Shown: positions 35,601 to 40,994, counted from the first letter of the stretch. The stretch is DNA of 64,000 nucleotides from Reticulitermes speratus (GCA_021186555.1 JAJKFL010000013.1:36360743-36424742), one strand, 5' to 3'. Program-made: numbers and translations. Notes: generated by a model not told the origin, from the sequence alone.

Positions 35601-37300
35601 CTGAGGAAGATCACAGAATCCTCTTATCACCTCAATCAAGGTGACCAGCTTCCAAACCAAAAACTGAACCATGAATCTCCTGAATACAAAGCACTAGCGC
35701 CGTGTAGTTAGCACATTCGTTTAGTACTAGCACTTTGTACTACACACTGCTGTTGAATGATCACAACGTTCAGCATGACATTGGCACAACAGACTACTTA
35801 CTGAATGGTTTCTCAATTGCAAATATGTAGCTCGTTCTGTTTTCTCCACCCAAGACATGCCAAGTCCAGTCTTTCACAAAGAATGAATCTCACATTTCAA
35901 AGCTAATCACACTTCACTCCCTTTTACTTCATGAACATAAAAATTAAAATACACAGAACTGTAATTTTCCTGTGATTTTGTGTGGATGTAAAACTTGGTC
36001 TCACATTAGGGGAAGAACATAGACTGAGGGTGTTTTATAAATAGGGTACTGAGGTGAATATGTGGATCTAAAAGGGAAGAAGTGACAGGAAGATAGAGAA
36101 AACTGCATAATTAGGAGCAATTTTTATTAGGGTGATAAAATCAATGATGAGATGGGCGGGACATGTGGCATGCATGAGAGAGAAGACAAATGCATACAGA
36201 GTGTCAGTAGAAAAACCTGAAGGAAATAGACTGCTTGGAAGATTAAAACAGATCTTAAGATGGGAGGGTGTGGACCAGACTTACTGGCTCAGATTAAGGA
36301 CCAGTGACAAGCTCTTGTGAACCTGGCAATGAACCTTCAGGTTCCATAAAAGATGTCTGTTTCTTGATTAGCTCAGGAACTGTTAGCTTCTCAAGAGACC
36401 TGCATGGAGGGAGGTAGTTGATAGTAGGATATACAAGAATGGATGAAATTAGGAACACAGACACAGTAATAAGGGAAGAATTGGGAATTTTTATTTTGAA
36501 TGGTAGAAATCAAGTATAAATCTCAAGGTTGAATCATATTTTATGAATGGAAATAGAAGGTACTCACAAACCAGTTTTAACAAATAGACCACAAGGAAGA
36601 AGAAGAGTAGGGTACCAAACATTAAGATGACTAACCAAGATTCTGTTCAAAACGGTAGAACAGTCTTGACATTAGTCATGTTCCATGCATTATGCATGTT
36701 ACTCACACAATTCCAACTAACTGCACTTACAGGTAACAAACATATGTAGTATTATCTCATGGTATACACTTCCCTACATGTTTTGACTTAAATAAGCCAT
36801 CCTCAGGGAGAAACAAGCACAAAGGATAAGAGACATATGTAAACATAGGTATACATCATTGTCAAATATGTAGAGTATATAAATATAGGATAGTGCAGTA
36901 AGATATCAGTATTTTAGATTACATTAACGTAAAGAATTGATGTTTGTATATTTATCATTATTAAAAGTTAGATTAAAAAGACAAACTTTCATTACAGTTC
37001 TAATCTTAACTTTGTTCATACCGTTGTGTTAATAAATAATAATAGAGTATAAGACCATCATACACAACTAAGAATGTTTATTATATGTACAAGAATTTGT
37101 CCTGTAAAAACATTAAAAGATTAATTAAAAATTTATAGATTAGAAAAATCATGATTAATTATTAATACATTGATACATACGAATGCTATATATAGTTCCC
37201 TCTATCATTATAGTTCCTCTCTGCAAATGTGTTTACTCTTGTTCACAGGTGGTTGGCAGCACTGGAGTACTCCATTGATCGATGGATCAAAGTGGGCTGA
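2338..37300 (+). CDS. PDZ-PH-PH scaffold protein, 3' part of gene (14 exons)
   Basis: Join of 2338-2648, 4249-4483, 6288-6670, 9332-9599, 11410-11598, 12213-12472, 12662-12891, 14117-14299, 21638-21844, 23317-23513, 25408-25596, 25860-26046, 34583-34718 and 37249-37300, about 1000 residues. Every junction is GT/AG and every phase matches, except for one frame slip inside exon 2. Order: acidic and Ser/Arg-rich low-complexity region (about 700 residues), PDZ domain, PH domain 1, PH domain 2, stop shortly after the second PH. PDZ domains bind C-terminal peptides and PH domains bind phosphoinositides or proteins, so a membrane-associated adaptor is the reasonable inference. No catalytic domain is seen. 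CNK and ARHGAP21 types also pair PDZ with PH, but there is no SAM, CRIC or RhoGAP domain here. I do not recognise the gene by name. The 5' end lies outside the window. Confidence 0.88.
2649..4248. other. intron with decayed SINE, otherwise nothing seen
   Basis: AT-rich intron. The only recognisable content is a degraded SINE at roughly 3880-4110, minus orientation: it carries the family's 'ctagatggaggtaagtgg' and 'gataggaggctggatt' segments. A run of 'aattc' repeats lies near 3520. Confidence 0.55.
4249..4483 (+). CDS. PDZ-PH gene exon 2 (RS-like), frame slip inside
   Basis: Starts in phase 1 after 'tatggcag'. The first half reads [18 protein letters not shown] and KEELKR; the second half reads [16 protein letters not shown], then [20 protein letters not shown] in another frame. 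Both halves look like one Arg/Ser-rich region, and the joint lies near 4325-4340 (gaggtgggtgaaaagaaagc). Donor CAG|GTCTGC after 4483 gives phase 0. The 235-bp length is one base short of, or two over, what the flanking phases need. A strong consensus donor, CAG|GTAAGAG, lies inside the exon at 4291-4292 and could end a shorter form. Confidence 0.72.
4920..5130 (+). mobile_element. LINE relic, plus orientation
   Basis: Degraded 3' end of the common LINE: 'gatgatattaaaatacatct' corresponds to the DNIKM peptide, and the tail 'gaaatttcttgactagctga' followed by 'gcttctcaagaaggactct' is the family's 3' untranslated signature seen in reverse at 5560, 9900, 59,690 and 62,850. Confidence 0.6.
5530..5910 (-). 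mobile_element. LINE relic, minus orientation
   Basis: Minus-strand copy of the same LINE 3' region. It has the 3' signature ('cagctagtcaagaaatttcc', then 'gaacccaaaggttcattacc') followed upstream by the degraded end of the reverse-transcriptase ORF (the segment that reads VGKPEGK..LGRPR in better copies). Truncated, no open frame. Confidence 0.65.
6288..6670 (+). CDS. PDZ-PH gene exon 3 (Ser/Thr/Gly/Gln-rich)
   Basis: Acceptor 'ttgcatttcacag', phase 0; donor CAG AG|GTGAAT after 6670, phase 2. Encodes [19 protein letters not shown], a Thr/Pro/Gly-rich stretch with a GSGGGG run, then [20 protein letters not shown]. It is a low-complexity, basic segment with many candidate SP/TP phosphosites. 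The frame is open across the whole exon. The 149-residue minus-strand frame over the same bases is a shadow. Confidence 0.85.
6935..7125 (-). mobile_element. tRNA-derived SINE, degraded
   Basis: Carries family segments 'cactagatgcatgaggataa', 'gacaggaggttgggtgggcc' and 'ccagattggatctggg' in the same order as the intact copy at 21,224-21,512, minus orientation. No target duplication recognised. Confidence 0.6.
7734..8526 (+). mobile_element. pogo/Tigger-like mini-transposon
   Basis: Terminal inverted repeats CCGTATATTCTC(G/A)AAT.TAATCCGCA at both ends, with TA at 7732-7733 and 8527-8528 as target duplication. The first inner 60 bp repeat the 'aatctaatccgca' motif. The 793-bp interior holds one short ORF with a CENP-B/pogo type DNA-binding domain (separate entry) but no DDE catalytic region, so the element depends on a transposase from elsewhere. 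Confidence 0.85.
8056..8346 (+). CDS. HTH plus acidic-tail protein of pogo-like mini-element
   Basis: Ninety-six-residue ORF from ATG 8056. Residues about 8-50 ([20 protein letters not shown], then [15 protein letters not shown]) match the N-terminal helix-turn-helix of pogo/Tigger transposases and CENP-B. The rest is strongly acidic ([26 protein letters not shown]), like the far C-terminal tail of such transposases. The whole DDE domain between the two is missing. The frame is intact and in phase across the joint, as expected of a clean internal deletion. If expressed it would bind element ends without catalysis. I found no promoter. Confidence 0.7.
   Translation: MEEGRLKSKRLSYTAKFKREVIRCAEENGNRKAAAIFGVDESNVRLVFPPRKHKSAISGSEDDIVWEDDVEDKDDSDWVESTDNDSVMSDDGESDE
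8690..8935. repeat. possible tRNA-like SINE fragment
   Basis: Contains 'ggttcgaacc' near 8763 and 'cctgagacttgaacctgggc' near 8877, B-box-like on the minus strand, in repeat-like sequence. The boundaries are not clear and no tRNA fold was confirmed. Confidence 0.35.
9140..9235. repeat. CA/TA/TG microsatellite
   Basis: (CA)n runs into (TA)n, then (TG)n and another (TA)n block, about 95 bp. It lies about 100 bp upstream of exon 4. The 180-residue open frame that runs through it into the exon is not a gene start. Confidence 0.9.
9332..9599 (+). CDS. PDZ-PH gene exon 4 (RS-like)
   Basis: Acceptor 'gtgcaatcag', phase 2 in; donor AAG|GTGAAG after 9599, phase 0 out. Encodes [20 protein letters not shown], then [11 protein letters not shown] and [20 protein letters not shown]. 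The RRxS sites resemble basophilic-kinase or 14-3-3-type sites, but this is motif-level inference. Continuous open frame. Confidence 0.85.
9885..10690 (-). mobile_element. LINE relic, minus orientation, interrupted
   Basis: Begins with the family 3' signature (ctccttctcaacaag..., 'cagctagtcaagaaattctc') and continues past 10,390 with segments corresponding to 'ccctcaggtttcccaaccaaaacc' in the better copy near 63,065. The middle (about 10,070-10,380) does not match and looks inserted or scrambled. No frame survives. Confidence 0.55.
10690..11409. other. intron, no feature seen
   Basis: AT-rich intron ahead of exon 5. It contains a short 'tagtagtagtaataataata' microsatellite near 11,145-11,168 and nothing else I can support. 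Confidence 0.5.
11410..11598 (+). CDS. PDZ-PH gene exon 5 (CxxC motif)
   Basis: Acceptor 'tatgtcacag', donor GAG|GTGGGT, phase 0 on both sides, 63 codons. Encodes [35 protein letters not shown] and then [21 protein letters not shown] is a CxxC pair like half of a small zinc ribbon. No partner pair is in this exon; the next exon has two more Cys spaced far apart ([15 protein letters not shown]). Whether a metal is bound is unknown. Confidence 0.83.
12213..12472 (+). CDS. PDZ-PH gene exon 6
   Basis: Acceptor 'catgacacag', phase 0; donor AG|GTACCA, phase 2. Encodes [20 protein letters not shown], then [19 protein letters not shown] and [19 protein letters not shown]. The Pro-rich acidic start gives way to a charged, possibly helical Arg/Glu region. 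Open frame throughout. Confidence 0.83.
12662..12891 (+). CDS. PDZ-PH gene exon 7
   Basis: Acceptor 'atatcgtcag', phase 2; donor AAAAG|GTAGGA, phase 1. Encodes [40 protein letters not shown] and [20 protein letters not shown]. The last part, with two Trp and alternating hydrophobics, looks like a short folded or conserved linear element rather than disorder. Confidence 0.84.
13118..13407 (-). mobile_element. tRNA-derived SINE, moderately degraded
   Basis: Full-length-looking copy of the main SINE family, minus orientation: tail 'gtgaaggcatataggatgag', body 'ctgggtaaagaggttatc', head with B-box complement 'aaacgaaccccagatt' and A-box complement near 13,390 ('taaattaactgtgcta'). Heads of this family derive from a tRNA. 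Confidence 0.65.
14117..14299 (+). CDS. PDZ-PH gene exon 8
   Basis: Acceptor 'tatttaacag', phase 1; donor TTTG|GTGAGT, phase 1. Encodes [40 protein letters not shown] and [13 protein letters not shown], which leads straight into the PDZ domain of exon 9. The basic helix-like run just before the PDZ may be part of the folded unit. Confidence 0.87.
14533..15295 (-). mobile_element. Tigger-like mini-transposon
   Basis: Inverted ends CAGTGGACCCTCGAACCTCG and, in reverse complement at the right, CGGTGGGCCCTCGCACTTCG, each next to TA (14,531-14,532 and 15,296-15,297). The inner flanks repeat a 'ttcgactttcgag' motif several times. It holds one HTH-only ORF on the minus strand. At 763 bp it lacks room for a DDE domain and is therefore non-autonomous. 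Confidence 0.82.
14765..15004 (-). CDS. HTH-only protein of Tigger-like mini-element
   Basis: Seventy-nine residues, ATG at 15,004. It has a basic N-terminus ([18 protein letters not shown]), then an HTH of the CENP-B/Tigger type ([40 protein letters not shown]), and ends a few residues later. The usual Tigger transposase continues with a second HTH and a DDE domain, both absent. The intact frame in a defective element is notable, but it could be chance in a short ORF. Confidence 0.68.
   Translation of the reverse strand: MAPKKVTRGEKPKRKIVISTIEMKKEVITKWESGTRLSDLAAQYGMAKSTISTILKNKKAIKAANVANYYTIFFMYVLL
15300..19250. other. long intron; GC-richer island with ATGGCGGC motifs
   Basis: About 4 kb between exon 8 and the next LINE relic, within the 7.3-kb intron before the PDZ exon. 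Most of it is unremarkable. Stretches around 16,830-17,110, 18,060-18,270 and 18,700-18,960 have more CpG than the surroundings. AAAATGGCGGC lies at 18,091-18,101 on plus; its complement, CCGCCATTTT, at 18,249-18,258; and gccgccat at 16,985-16,992. AANATGGCGGC is the known YY1/Pho-type core, often near promoters. A poly-C run is near 16,996 and a poly-G run near 18,863. Short ORFs here match no family I know. Confidence 0.4.
18085..18265. promoter_or_regulatory. candidate internal promoter/YY1-type site pair
   Basis: Two ATGGCGG cores in opposite orientation about 160 bp apart, in a locally CpG-rich stretch upstream of the exon that begins the PDZ-PH-PH part of the gene. Inference only: no TATA box, Inr or transcript evidence can be shown from sequence. 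An internal promoter here would give a short isoform with just the folded domains. Confidence 0.25.
19255..20000 (+). mobile_element. LINE relic, plus orientation
   Basis: Reads [20 protein letters not shown] near 19,279 and later the end of the RT ORF (gagttgggcagagcatgtgg = WAEHV; 'gacgacctaggcctagatgg' = RPRPRWDD). Same family as 62,825-63,720. About 100 bp around 19,390-19,480 does not fit and may be an insertion. Frames are broken. Confidence 0.68.
20250..20340. repeat. (GTCA)n microsatellite
   Basis: Imperfect tetranucleotide array, 'ggtcggtcggtcagtcagtc' continuing as cagt repeats with interruptions to about 20,340. Confidence 0.85.
20995..21600 (+). mobile_element. LINE 3'-end relic split by a SINE
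   Basis: Left part 20,995-21,223 reads [20 protein letters not shown], then [14 protein letters not shown], the end of the RT ORF. Right part 21,513-21,600 continues with the LINE 3' signature ('catttcttgactaccagagg', 'aagattctgctccatggag'). A SINE at 21,224-21,512 separates them, with the target duplicated. Confidence 0.8.
21224..21512 (-). mobile_element. tRNA-derived SINE with 11-bp target duplication
   Basis: Well-preserved copy of the main SINE family, minus orientation. Both sides carry cacggttgcat (21,213-21,223 and 21,513-21,523). On the minus strand the head begins GGGCCGGGTTAGCACAGTCG (A-box-like) and has a B-box-like 'ggataaaatcc'; the body contains the 'ccccagggccggtctggaca' segment seen in all copies; the tail ends near 'ggggtgaattttaccc'. 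Inserted into a LINE relic, so it is younger than that relic. Confidence 0.9.
21638..21844 (+). CDS. PDZ-PH gene exon 9: PDZ domain
   Basis: Acceptor 'ggtgttacag', donor GCAG|GTATGG, phase 1 on both sides. Contains most of a PDZ domain: [20 protein letters not shown] carries the carboxylate-binding loop as EFGF (a GLGF variant), followed by [20 protein letters not shown] and [20 protein letters not shown]. The domain's last strand is completed by exon 10 (TLELEVAR). PDZ domains bind C-terminal or internal short motifs. The His at the start of helix 2 typical of class I appears as part of ASHSEVV, but a class assignment would need an alignment. Confidence 0.93.
21992..22408. mobile_element. 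hAT-like MITE with 8-bp target duplication
   Basis: Perfect 8-bp duplication gtgtgacc at 21,984-21,991 and 22,409-22,416. Ends are imperfect inverted repeats, CAGGTGCGCACCCA on the left and, complemented, CAGAGGCGCACCCA on the right. CAG-starting ends plus 8-bp duplications are the hAT hallmark. 417 bp, no coding capacity. Confidence 0.82.
22417..23316. other. intron with low-grade repeats, no gene seen
   Basis: The strings 'tttcagaggaaactgctgcc' (22,586) and 'gaggcaacaggttcatccga' (22,955) recur elsewhere, for example near 58,563, so they belong to an interspersed family I cannot delimit. No exon is needed here by phase. Confidence 0.45.
23317..23513 (+). CDS. PDZ-PH gene exon 10: PDZ end and PH1 start
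   Basis: Acceptor 'gtcagcag', phase 1; donor ATA|GTACGT, phase 0. [18 protein letters not shown] closes the PDZ domain. [20 protein letters not shown] and [20 protein letters not shown] start a PH domain (beta1 GYLWK, beta2 RWFCLK, beta3 CLYYYK). The basic residues of the beta1-beta2 loop that contact phosphoinositides are few here (one Lys in the loop), so lipid binding is uncertain. Confidence 0.92.
23868..24150 (+). mobile_element. tRNA-derived SINE, plus orientation
   Basis: Starts with a tRNA-like head, gccgagatagctcagttggt (A box), and a degraded B box 'ggtacaattcc'. The body has family segments 'agactggctcaggaaccaac' and 'taccagaggtaaggcagctg' and ends near 'accttcatgacagtagc'. It looks like a tRNA gene at the 5' end but the anticodon arm is not convincing, so I treat it as a SINE. 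Confidence 0.75.
24151..25407. other. intron, nothing recognised
   Basis: AT-rich intron within PH domain 1. No exon, RNA gene or clear repeat seen. Open frames at 24,742 and 25,164 have no recognisable features. Confidence 0.5.
25408..25596 (+). CDS. PDZ-PH gene exon 11: PH1 end
   Basis: Acceptor 'atgactgtag', donor CAG|GTAAGA, phase 0 both sides, 63 codons. [20 protein letters not shown] continues strands beta4-5, [20 protein letters not shown] beta5-7, and [20 protein letters not shown] is the C-terminal helix with the Trp that is nearly invariant in PH domains. PH1 is therefore complete across exons 10 and 11. Confidence 0.92.
25860..26046 (+). CDS. PDZ-PH gene exon 12: PH2 start
   Basis: Acceptor 'gtgttttcag', phase 0; donor CTTG|GTACAT, phase 1. 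[20 protein letters not shown] links the two PH domains. [20 protein letters not shown] and [20 protein letters not shown] are beta1-4 of the second PH domain. Here the beta1-beta2 loop is basic (K, R, K, K, R, R), unlike PH1, so PH2 is the better candidate for phosphoinositide binding. Confidence 0.92.
26065..26141 (+). mobile_element. SINE head, interrupted by mariner
   Basis: gggtgtagctcagtcagtta is an A-box-like tRNA head, followed by the degraded B box 'gggtcgggatcatttcctgc' and 'cacacatcccag'. The mariner at 26,144-27,035 splits it; the SINE body resumes at 27,038 ('ggctgcctcctaacttcc', 'cattcaatag'). Confidence 0.6.
26144..27035 (-). mobile_element. mariner transposon, internally deleted
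   Basis: Ends CACAGTGTG(C/T)CC(A/G)TTAAATA on both sides as inverted repeats, followed by atgagactg, next to TA at 26,142-26,143 and 27,036-27,037. 892 bp, so about 400 bp shorter than a full mariner. A different family from the copy at 651-1978, since the ends are unrelated. It lies in the long intron between exons 12 and 13. Confidence 0.87.
26240..26899 (-). pseudogene. mariner transposase, deleted and frameshifted
   Basis: An N-terminal HTH is open at 26,606-26,899 ([40 protein letters not shown]). Downstream the C-terminal end is recognisable in another frame as [13 protein letters not shown] near 26,430, the position of the third catalytic Asp in mariners; here that Asp is replaced. 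The middle with the first two catalytic Asp is missing. Non-functional as an enzyme. Confidence 0.75.
27045..27440 (-). other. unidentified GC-richer ORF region, probable repeat
   Basis: A 134-residue minus-strand frame (27,015-27,419) has a protein-like run, [20 protein letters not shown], then [12 protein letters not shown]. Base composition differs from the intron around it and matches the adjoining retroelement zone. I cannot assign a family. It could be part of the 5' region of the Jockey copy or another transposon. Confidence 0.3.
27727..29016 (+). pseudogene. Jockey ORF1 (gag-like), frameshifted
   Basis: Starts at ATG 27,727. Recognisable pieces: [20 protein letters not shown] (basic N-terminus), [20 protein letters not shown] followed by [20 protein letters not shown] (the PRE/C2HC-associated domain of Jockey gag), and a zinc knuckle [17 protein letters not shown] near 28,735. 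These fall in different frames with internal stops. The product would bind element RNA; it is broken here. Confidence 0.8.
29358..32066 (+). pseudogene. Jockey ORF2 (endonuclease-reverse transcriptase), broken
   Basis: The endonuclease start [20 protein letters not shown] and the Glu-containing LLTETHLR are open from about 29,358. The endonuclease continues with TGDLNEKHV, then a stop. RT pieces follow in shifting frames: [56 protein letters not shown] and [20 protein letters not shown]. The catalytic YADD is intact but at least a dozen stops or shifts break the frame. No activity expected. Confidence 0.82.
32230..33398 (+). mobile_element. second Jockey copy, 5' part only (leader and gag)
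   Basis: Immediately downstream of the first copy's 3' end. Leader 32,230-32,575, then ORF1 pieces from ATG 32,576: [40 protein letters not shown], and in the next frames [14 protein letters not shown] and [19 protein letters not shown]. Matches the first copy's gag in order. It stops at about 33,398, the point corresponding to about 28,430 of copy 1, and host intron follows. It is thus truncated at the 3' side, opposite to the normal LINE pattern. Confidence 0.82.
33399..34150. other. intron, nothing recognised
   Basis: AT-rich host intron between the Jockey block and the next SINE. No exon or clear repeat seen. Confidence 0.5.
34150..34405 (-). mobile_element. tRNA-derived SINE, degraded
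   Basis: Family segments in minus orientation: 'gtgaaggtatagctctaggc', 'aatagatgcaggtgagtggt', 'ggcttggtgggccacagaac', and a head with 'gagtcaaatcctcag' (B-box complement). Fewer matches than the 21,224 copy. Confidence 0.65.
34583..34718 (+). CDS. PDZ-PH gene exon 13: PH2 middle
   Basis: Acceptor 'catattgccag', phase 1; donor AAGAG|GTAAGA, phase 2. Encodes [40 protein letters not shown] and MDKKR: strands beta4-7 and the start of the final helix of PH2. It continues exactly from exon 12 although 8.5 kb of mostly transposon sequence lies between them. Confidence 0.92.
35203..35438. mobile_element. TIR-bounded MITE
   Basis: 26-bp inverted ends, ACCATATTACTT(C/T)GAATTT followed by AAGATGC, with only one mismatch. 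236 bp, no ORF of note. Flanked by TTA and TTTA, so a TA target is plausible but not clean. Confidence 0.78.
35975..36425 (+). mobile_element. LINE relic, plus orientation
   Basis: Encodes degraded pieces of the RT end: 'gatgagatgggcgggacatg' = [19 protein letters not shown], and the 3' signature 'aaccttcaggttccataaaa', 'ttcttgattagctcaggaac'. Same family as 62,825-63,720. Confidence 0.72.
36426..37248. other. intron, nothing recognised
   Basis: Very AT-rich last intron. About 36,785-36,830 ('aataagccatcctcaggga') resembles a common repeat tail. No exon seen. Confidence 0.45.
37249..37300 (+). CDS. PDZ-PH gene exon 14: PH2 end and stop
   Basis: Acceptor 'cttgttcacag', phase 2. Encodes the last helix of PH2, [16 protein letters not shown], then TGA at 37,298-37,300. 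The conserved helix Trp is the first residue of this exon. The protein therefore ends right after the second PH domain. Untranslated sequence follows. Confidence 0.92.
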
Positions 37301-37841
37301 CGCAAGTGCCTCGGATGTTGGACTAACAAGGAACCCAGTCATTGCCACTCAACCATCTTGGGCTACGCCTTAGCTGCCACATGATCATAGATTCAACTGA
37401 GCACGACTGCTAACCAGTTTTAACTGCCTCTGAACTGTTTGGGCTATGGTCAACTGAAATGTGTATAAACCTAGCTCACAACAATTATGCGAATGTATGA
37501 AATCGAAAACGACAGTTACTTCAGCCTTCCGCTGCGATATTGATGAGCTGGCCCATTAATGGCTGGGTAATGTATGTGTTGATGGCAGATACCGTAATAC
37601 ATGTAGTCTGGCTGCCATGTCAAAAGTAGACACAAGTTCAGCATGGAAAACTTACTTAATGTGCATGATAAACAACCATTTTGGAGTTTTTCATACAGAA
37701 AGACAGAACTGTGACAATTGCAGACGCACAAAACAACATGACAGTAGGTCAGGCTGCCTTGTTAAAATGGCGTACCAAACACCTGGTGAGGCAGCTGATC
37801 ACCATTTACATTGGATGTTTCAGTCAAGATGATTGTATTCC

Positions 37842-37847
37842 AATAAA
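37842..37847 (+). terminator. candidate polyadenylation signal
   Basis: AATAAA 542 bp after the stop codon of the PDZ-PH gene. A second AATAAA lies at 37,876-37,881. Either could end the transcript. Confidence 0.5.
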
Positions 37848-37881
37848 CAGGAAAAACTAAGCACCAGTTATAGAAAATAAA

Positions 37882-40544
37882 GGTAACTATTATGTGTATA
37901 ACATTGCCCCTTCCATGCTGGTGTCAGCAGTGAGGGGATAGTTTCTCTTGAAGAAATTTGTATTTCTTGAAGGATATGTTCCACATTTTTTAGCATTACA
38001 ATGTGAAAGGATTTAAATTAAAGCATATATAATTGTTATTACTGTTTAAAAAAAGAGAAAAATATTAAATTAATACTGATGCTGTATAGATTTTAAACAA
38101 ACATTTTAAAACCATACCAAAGAGCTTCCTTCAGATGAAAGAAGTTTAAACTAGAAGAGCATAATCTGTGCAGTTGTGTGTAAACCTTTTGTTGCATGGC
38201 CTGATTTGGGCCAGGATGTCCTCCGCACAACCTATAATGGACAAGCATTGGACAAACTGAGTTGTTCAGGTCCATACCCCACAAGCATGACTCCCTGACC
38301 CCTTACTGCCAAATTTTTAAAATCTATGTATTTTTTAAGTGGTGCATTGGAGGTTTTAGTTTAGTTTCCATAGAAGATGCAGCCCAGTTGAGGCCTAGCT
38401 CAAGCGGAGACATACCTGGCACCTGTCAGGACTGTGAATGCAGTACTGGAGTGAATGAAAACTGATAACATTTGAATGTAACAGAAAACAAATGTTTATA
38501 GTTTTTGTCTAGGATAAACTTTAATAATTTCTAAACAGAACCAAGCTCAAATAATTTGAACACACAAGACTTGAGATAATAATGCGGGTTGAAATAAAAT
38601 TAACAAAATAACTAAAGAATAAAAAACTACCTTAGCAAGGAGTTGCCAATGTTTCATTCCTTGTTTCCTTGCATTTTTGTTGCCTTGGTGGGAGAAGATG
38701 TGTACCGTAATTTAATTCTCAGCTTTCTGTGTTTATTAACTTGCTTCCTGCATGGTTTTTCTTTCTCTACCACCCCATGTCATTCCCAGAATGTCAATCC
38801 TGCATGTTATTGCTTTTGTTGATGTTTGTGTACACCTGTGTGTAGAGTGCGTGCCAACATTTGCAGGTATGCTCCCAGTCCATTCCAATTTGCATTTTAA
38901 ATACTTAAAAAAGGCTCTTAAAATTGTGCACGGACCAATTTTATTCTATGATACTAATGCAGTATTAATCTGCTGGCCAAAATGACACTCCAAGCCATAA
39001 AACAACACACAAATGTGGTGGAATTTGGGCTCAAGCTGGACCACACATTTCATCTAGACTGATGCTGTGTGTTTGTTAGTGTAGACTGTAGTATGTAGCT
39101 ACCTACTGTATCCAAAAGTGGTCTGCAGGGTTCACTAATGGAATTCTGGTTTTTAGTACCTTTCTTATTTGCAGTCATATAAAGTTATTTAACTTTATCC
39201 TCAACAGTTGTAATAACAATTCTGCTACTTTATATAATATAATAAGGATATTTTCATGGTACCAGGTCAACCGGAATCAATTAGATGGATTCTGCATATC
39301 ATTCCACACACTCTTAGATAGAACTGTTTTTCTATAACACTCACCCCACTGAGTCATGGCCTACATAATAAAATGGACCCTGTTTTATTATGAGAACTTT
39401 TTAGTAATTCAGTGCAGTATCTGGAAGAAAATGCAATAAATTACATGTGAATAATGTCATGTGGTCATTATTAGCAAAATATGGTGACATTCAGCAAAAA
39501 GGAAGGCTCACAACAAGGTCACATACCCACATTTGCCCTACACTGCTATAGCACAATATTACAAAATATAAATTGAAAAGAAGTTTGAAAACTTTATACT
39601 TCTCTGGAAGTGAAGTCCAGAGACTTGGTATATGACAGACAGACATATTTGTACTCAGGACATGGCTTCTCATAATACAGTCTCAAATGGAGGGTGTCCA
39701 GGATCCGAGCTGGTGAACACCCTCAATGTGTATGTACACAGCATAACTTCTACTGTTATTCATGACAACAATATTAATCTGTCTTCCAACCTCATGCAAC
39801 TAACCAACATGCACTGCTCATGTTTTCAACATTTAAAGTATGACAGTCTCTATGCTTCCTCAGTTGCCCTAGCAATGGTGTTCAGTGCCCACTCAGATTC
39901 TGTGAACCAACTCTGTAAGATATTAGGGGCAAGCCCCACACAACAACGGTCTCTGTATTATCTTTTCTATGCCTCTGTATCTTCAGGATCCTTTCTGTTG
40001 CTCATAAATCATCATCATCATCATCACCAACACCACCATCAACATCCAGTCATTGGATATAAACTCAATCTCATCCCATGGGTACCTCCTAAGTGGATTC
40101 CTAATCCTTGTCAGGCTTGCAAAACAAAACAGGGAAAGGTAAAGTAACAAGAATTTTAGATATCAGCCCTACATGGATGGGAGAAATCAGTTTTATGCTC
40201 TGGGTACTCCTGGTGAAAGACCCTGCTGCCGCCACTATCCATTCAGTAAGAATCCGTAACTAGCTGATGTCATCACAAAGGCTTTGCCAGATACCTCACG
40301 GCAATACAGAATGGATCATAATGTGGTCTGCTGGATTATAACAACATATAATCTGGAAGTGAAGGGTGGTAGCTCTCTACCAAAGTAGACGGTGTCAGAA
40401 ACCAGAAGACGACAGTAAATCCTCACTGCCATGAAAACCTTGAGTCTCCTGTTTGCATTTCTCTATTGTCTGATCATATAAAAAAATTATAATCTATACT
40501 ACATGCAGGCCCACACATACCTGGGTAAACAAGGCCATTGTTCC
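37882..40544. other. intergenic region between convergent genes
   Basis: About 2.7 kb between the likely 3' ends of the two host genes. Mostly AT-rich. A CAT/CAC run lies at 40,010-40,050. A 171-residue frame at 39,632-40,147 contains that His run and no family signature, so I do not call it a gene. No repeat ends recognised. Confidence 0.5.
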
Positions 40545-40550
40545 TTTATT
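40545..40550 (-). terminator. candidate polyadenylation signal of CEP162-like gene
   Basis: AATAAA on the minus strand (tttatt on plus), about 155 bp after the stop codon at 40,704. Confidence 0.5.
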
Positions 40551-40703
40551 ATTCACTACTTTTTCTTTTCAACGGTCCAAGCTTATGTCCACCCCCAATT
40601 AGTTTAGGTAACTGATGATCAACATTGACATGCAAACAGAAGATAAACACAAAGGGGAAAGAGCAACATCAGTCTTTGAGTCATATGACATACAGATACA
40701 GTT

Positions 40704-40994
40704 TCAGTCAGGTGCAAGTTGAAGCTTACTGCCAAGTGTCTTGTGCCTGCTGAACTCCCGAAGTGTCTCAAGAATGCGGTCCATCTCGGCTCTATAAAAG
40801 CACAGTTGGCGGTTCTTGTTCAGCAGCTTCTCCCTCATACTGGTAGCATTTCTGTCTTCCCCACCAAGCGCACGCTGCTCGGCGTTGCGCCGCAGCAGAT
40901 CACGCACTATCACCTGCAGCTTCTGCTCACGGGTTTCATGTTTACGTTCCAGTTCAGACAACTTCTCTTGCAGCACCTCATACTGCAGCATCTC
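40704..40994 (-). CDS. CEP162: CEP162-like last exon
   Basis: Acceptor tgttgtgcag on minus at 40,995-40,998, phase 0 in, stop at 40,704. Encodes 96 residues of Glu/Lys/Arg-rich coiled coil: [20 protein letters not shown], then [20 protein letters not shown] and [20 protein letters not shown]. The [15 protein letters not shown] part resembles the 'elxxFRxELDxIL' end of CEP162 proteins. Frame intact. Confidence 0.88.
   Translation of the reverse strand, partial: EMLQYEVLQEKLSELERKHETREQKLQVIVRDLLRRNAEQRALGGEDRNATSMREKLLNKNRQLCFYRAEMDRILETLREFSRHKTLGSKLQLAPD

Noticed and set aside
39632-40147. 171-residue plus-strand open frame in the gap between the two host genes
   Set aside because: Contains a CAT/CAC microsatellite (His run), has no recognisable domain, no splice partners and no conserved-looking composition; length is possible by chance.
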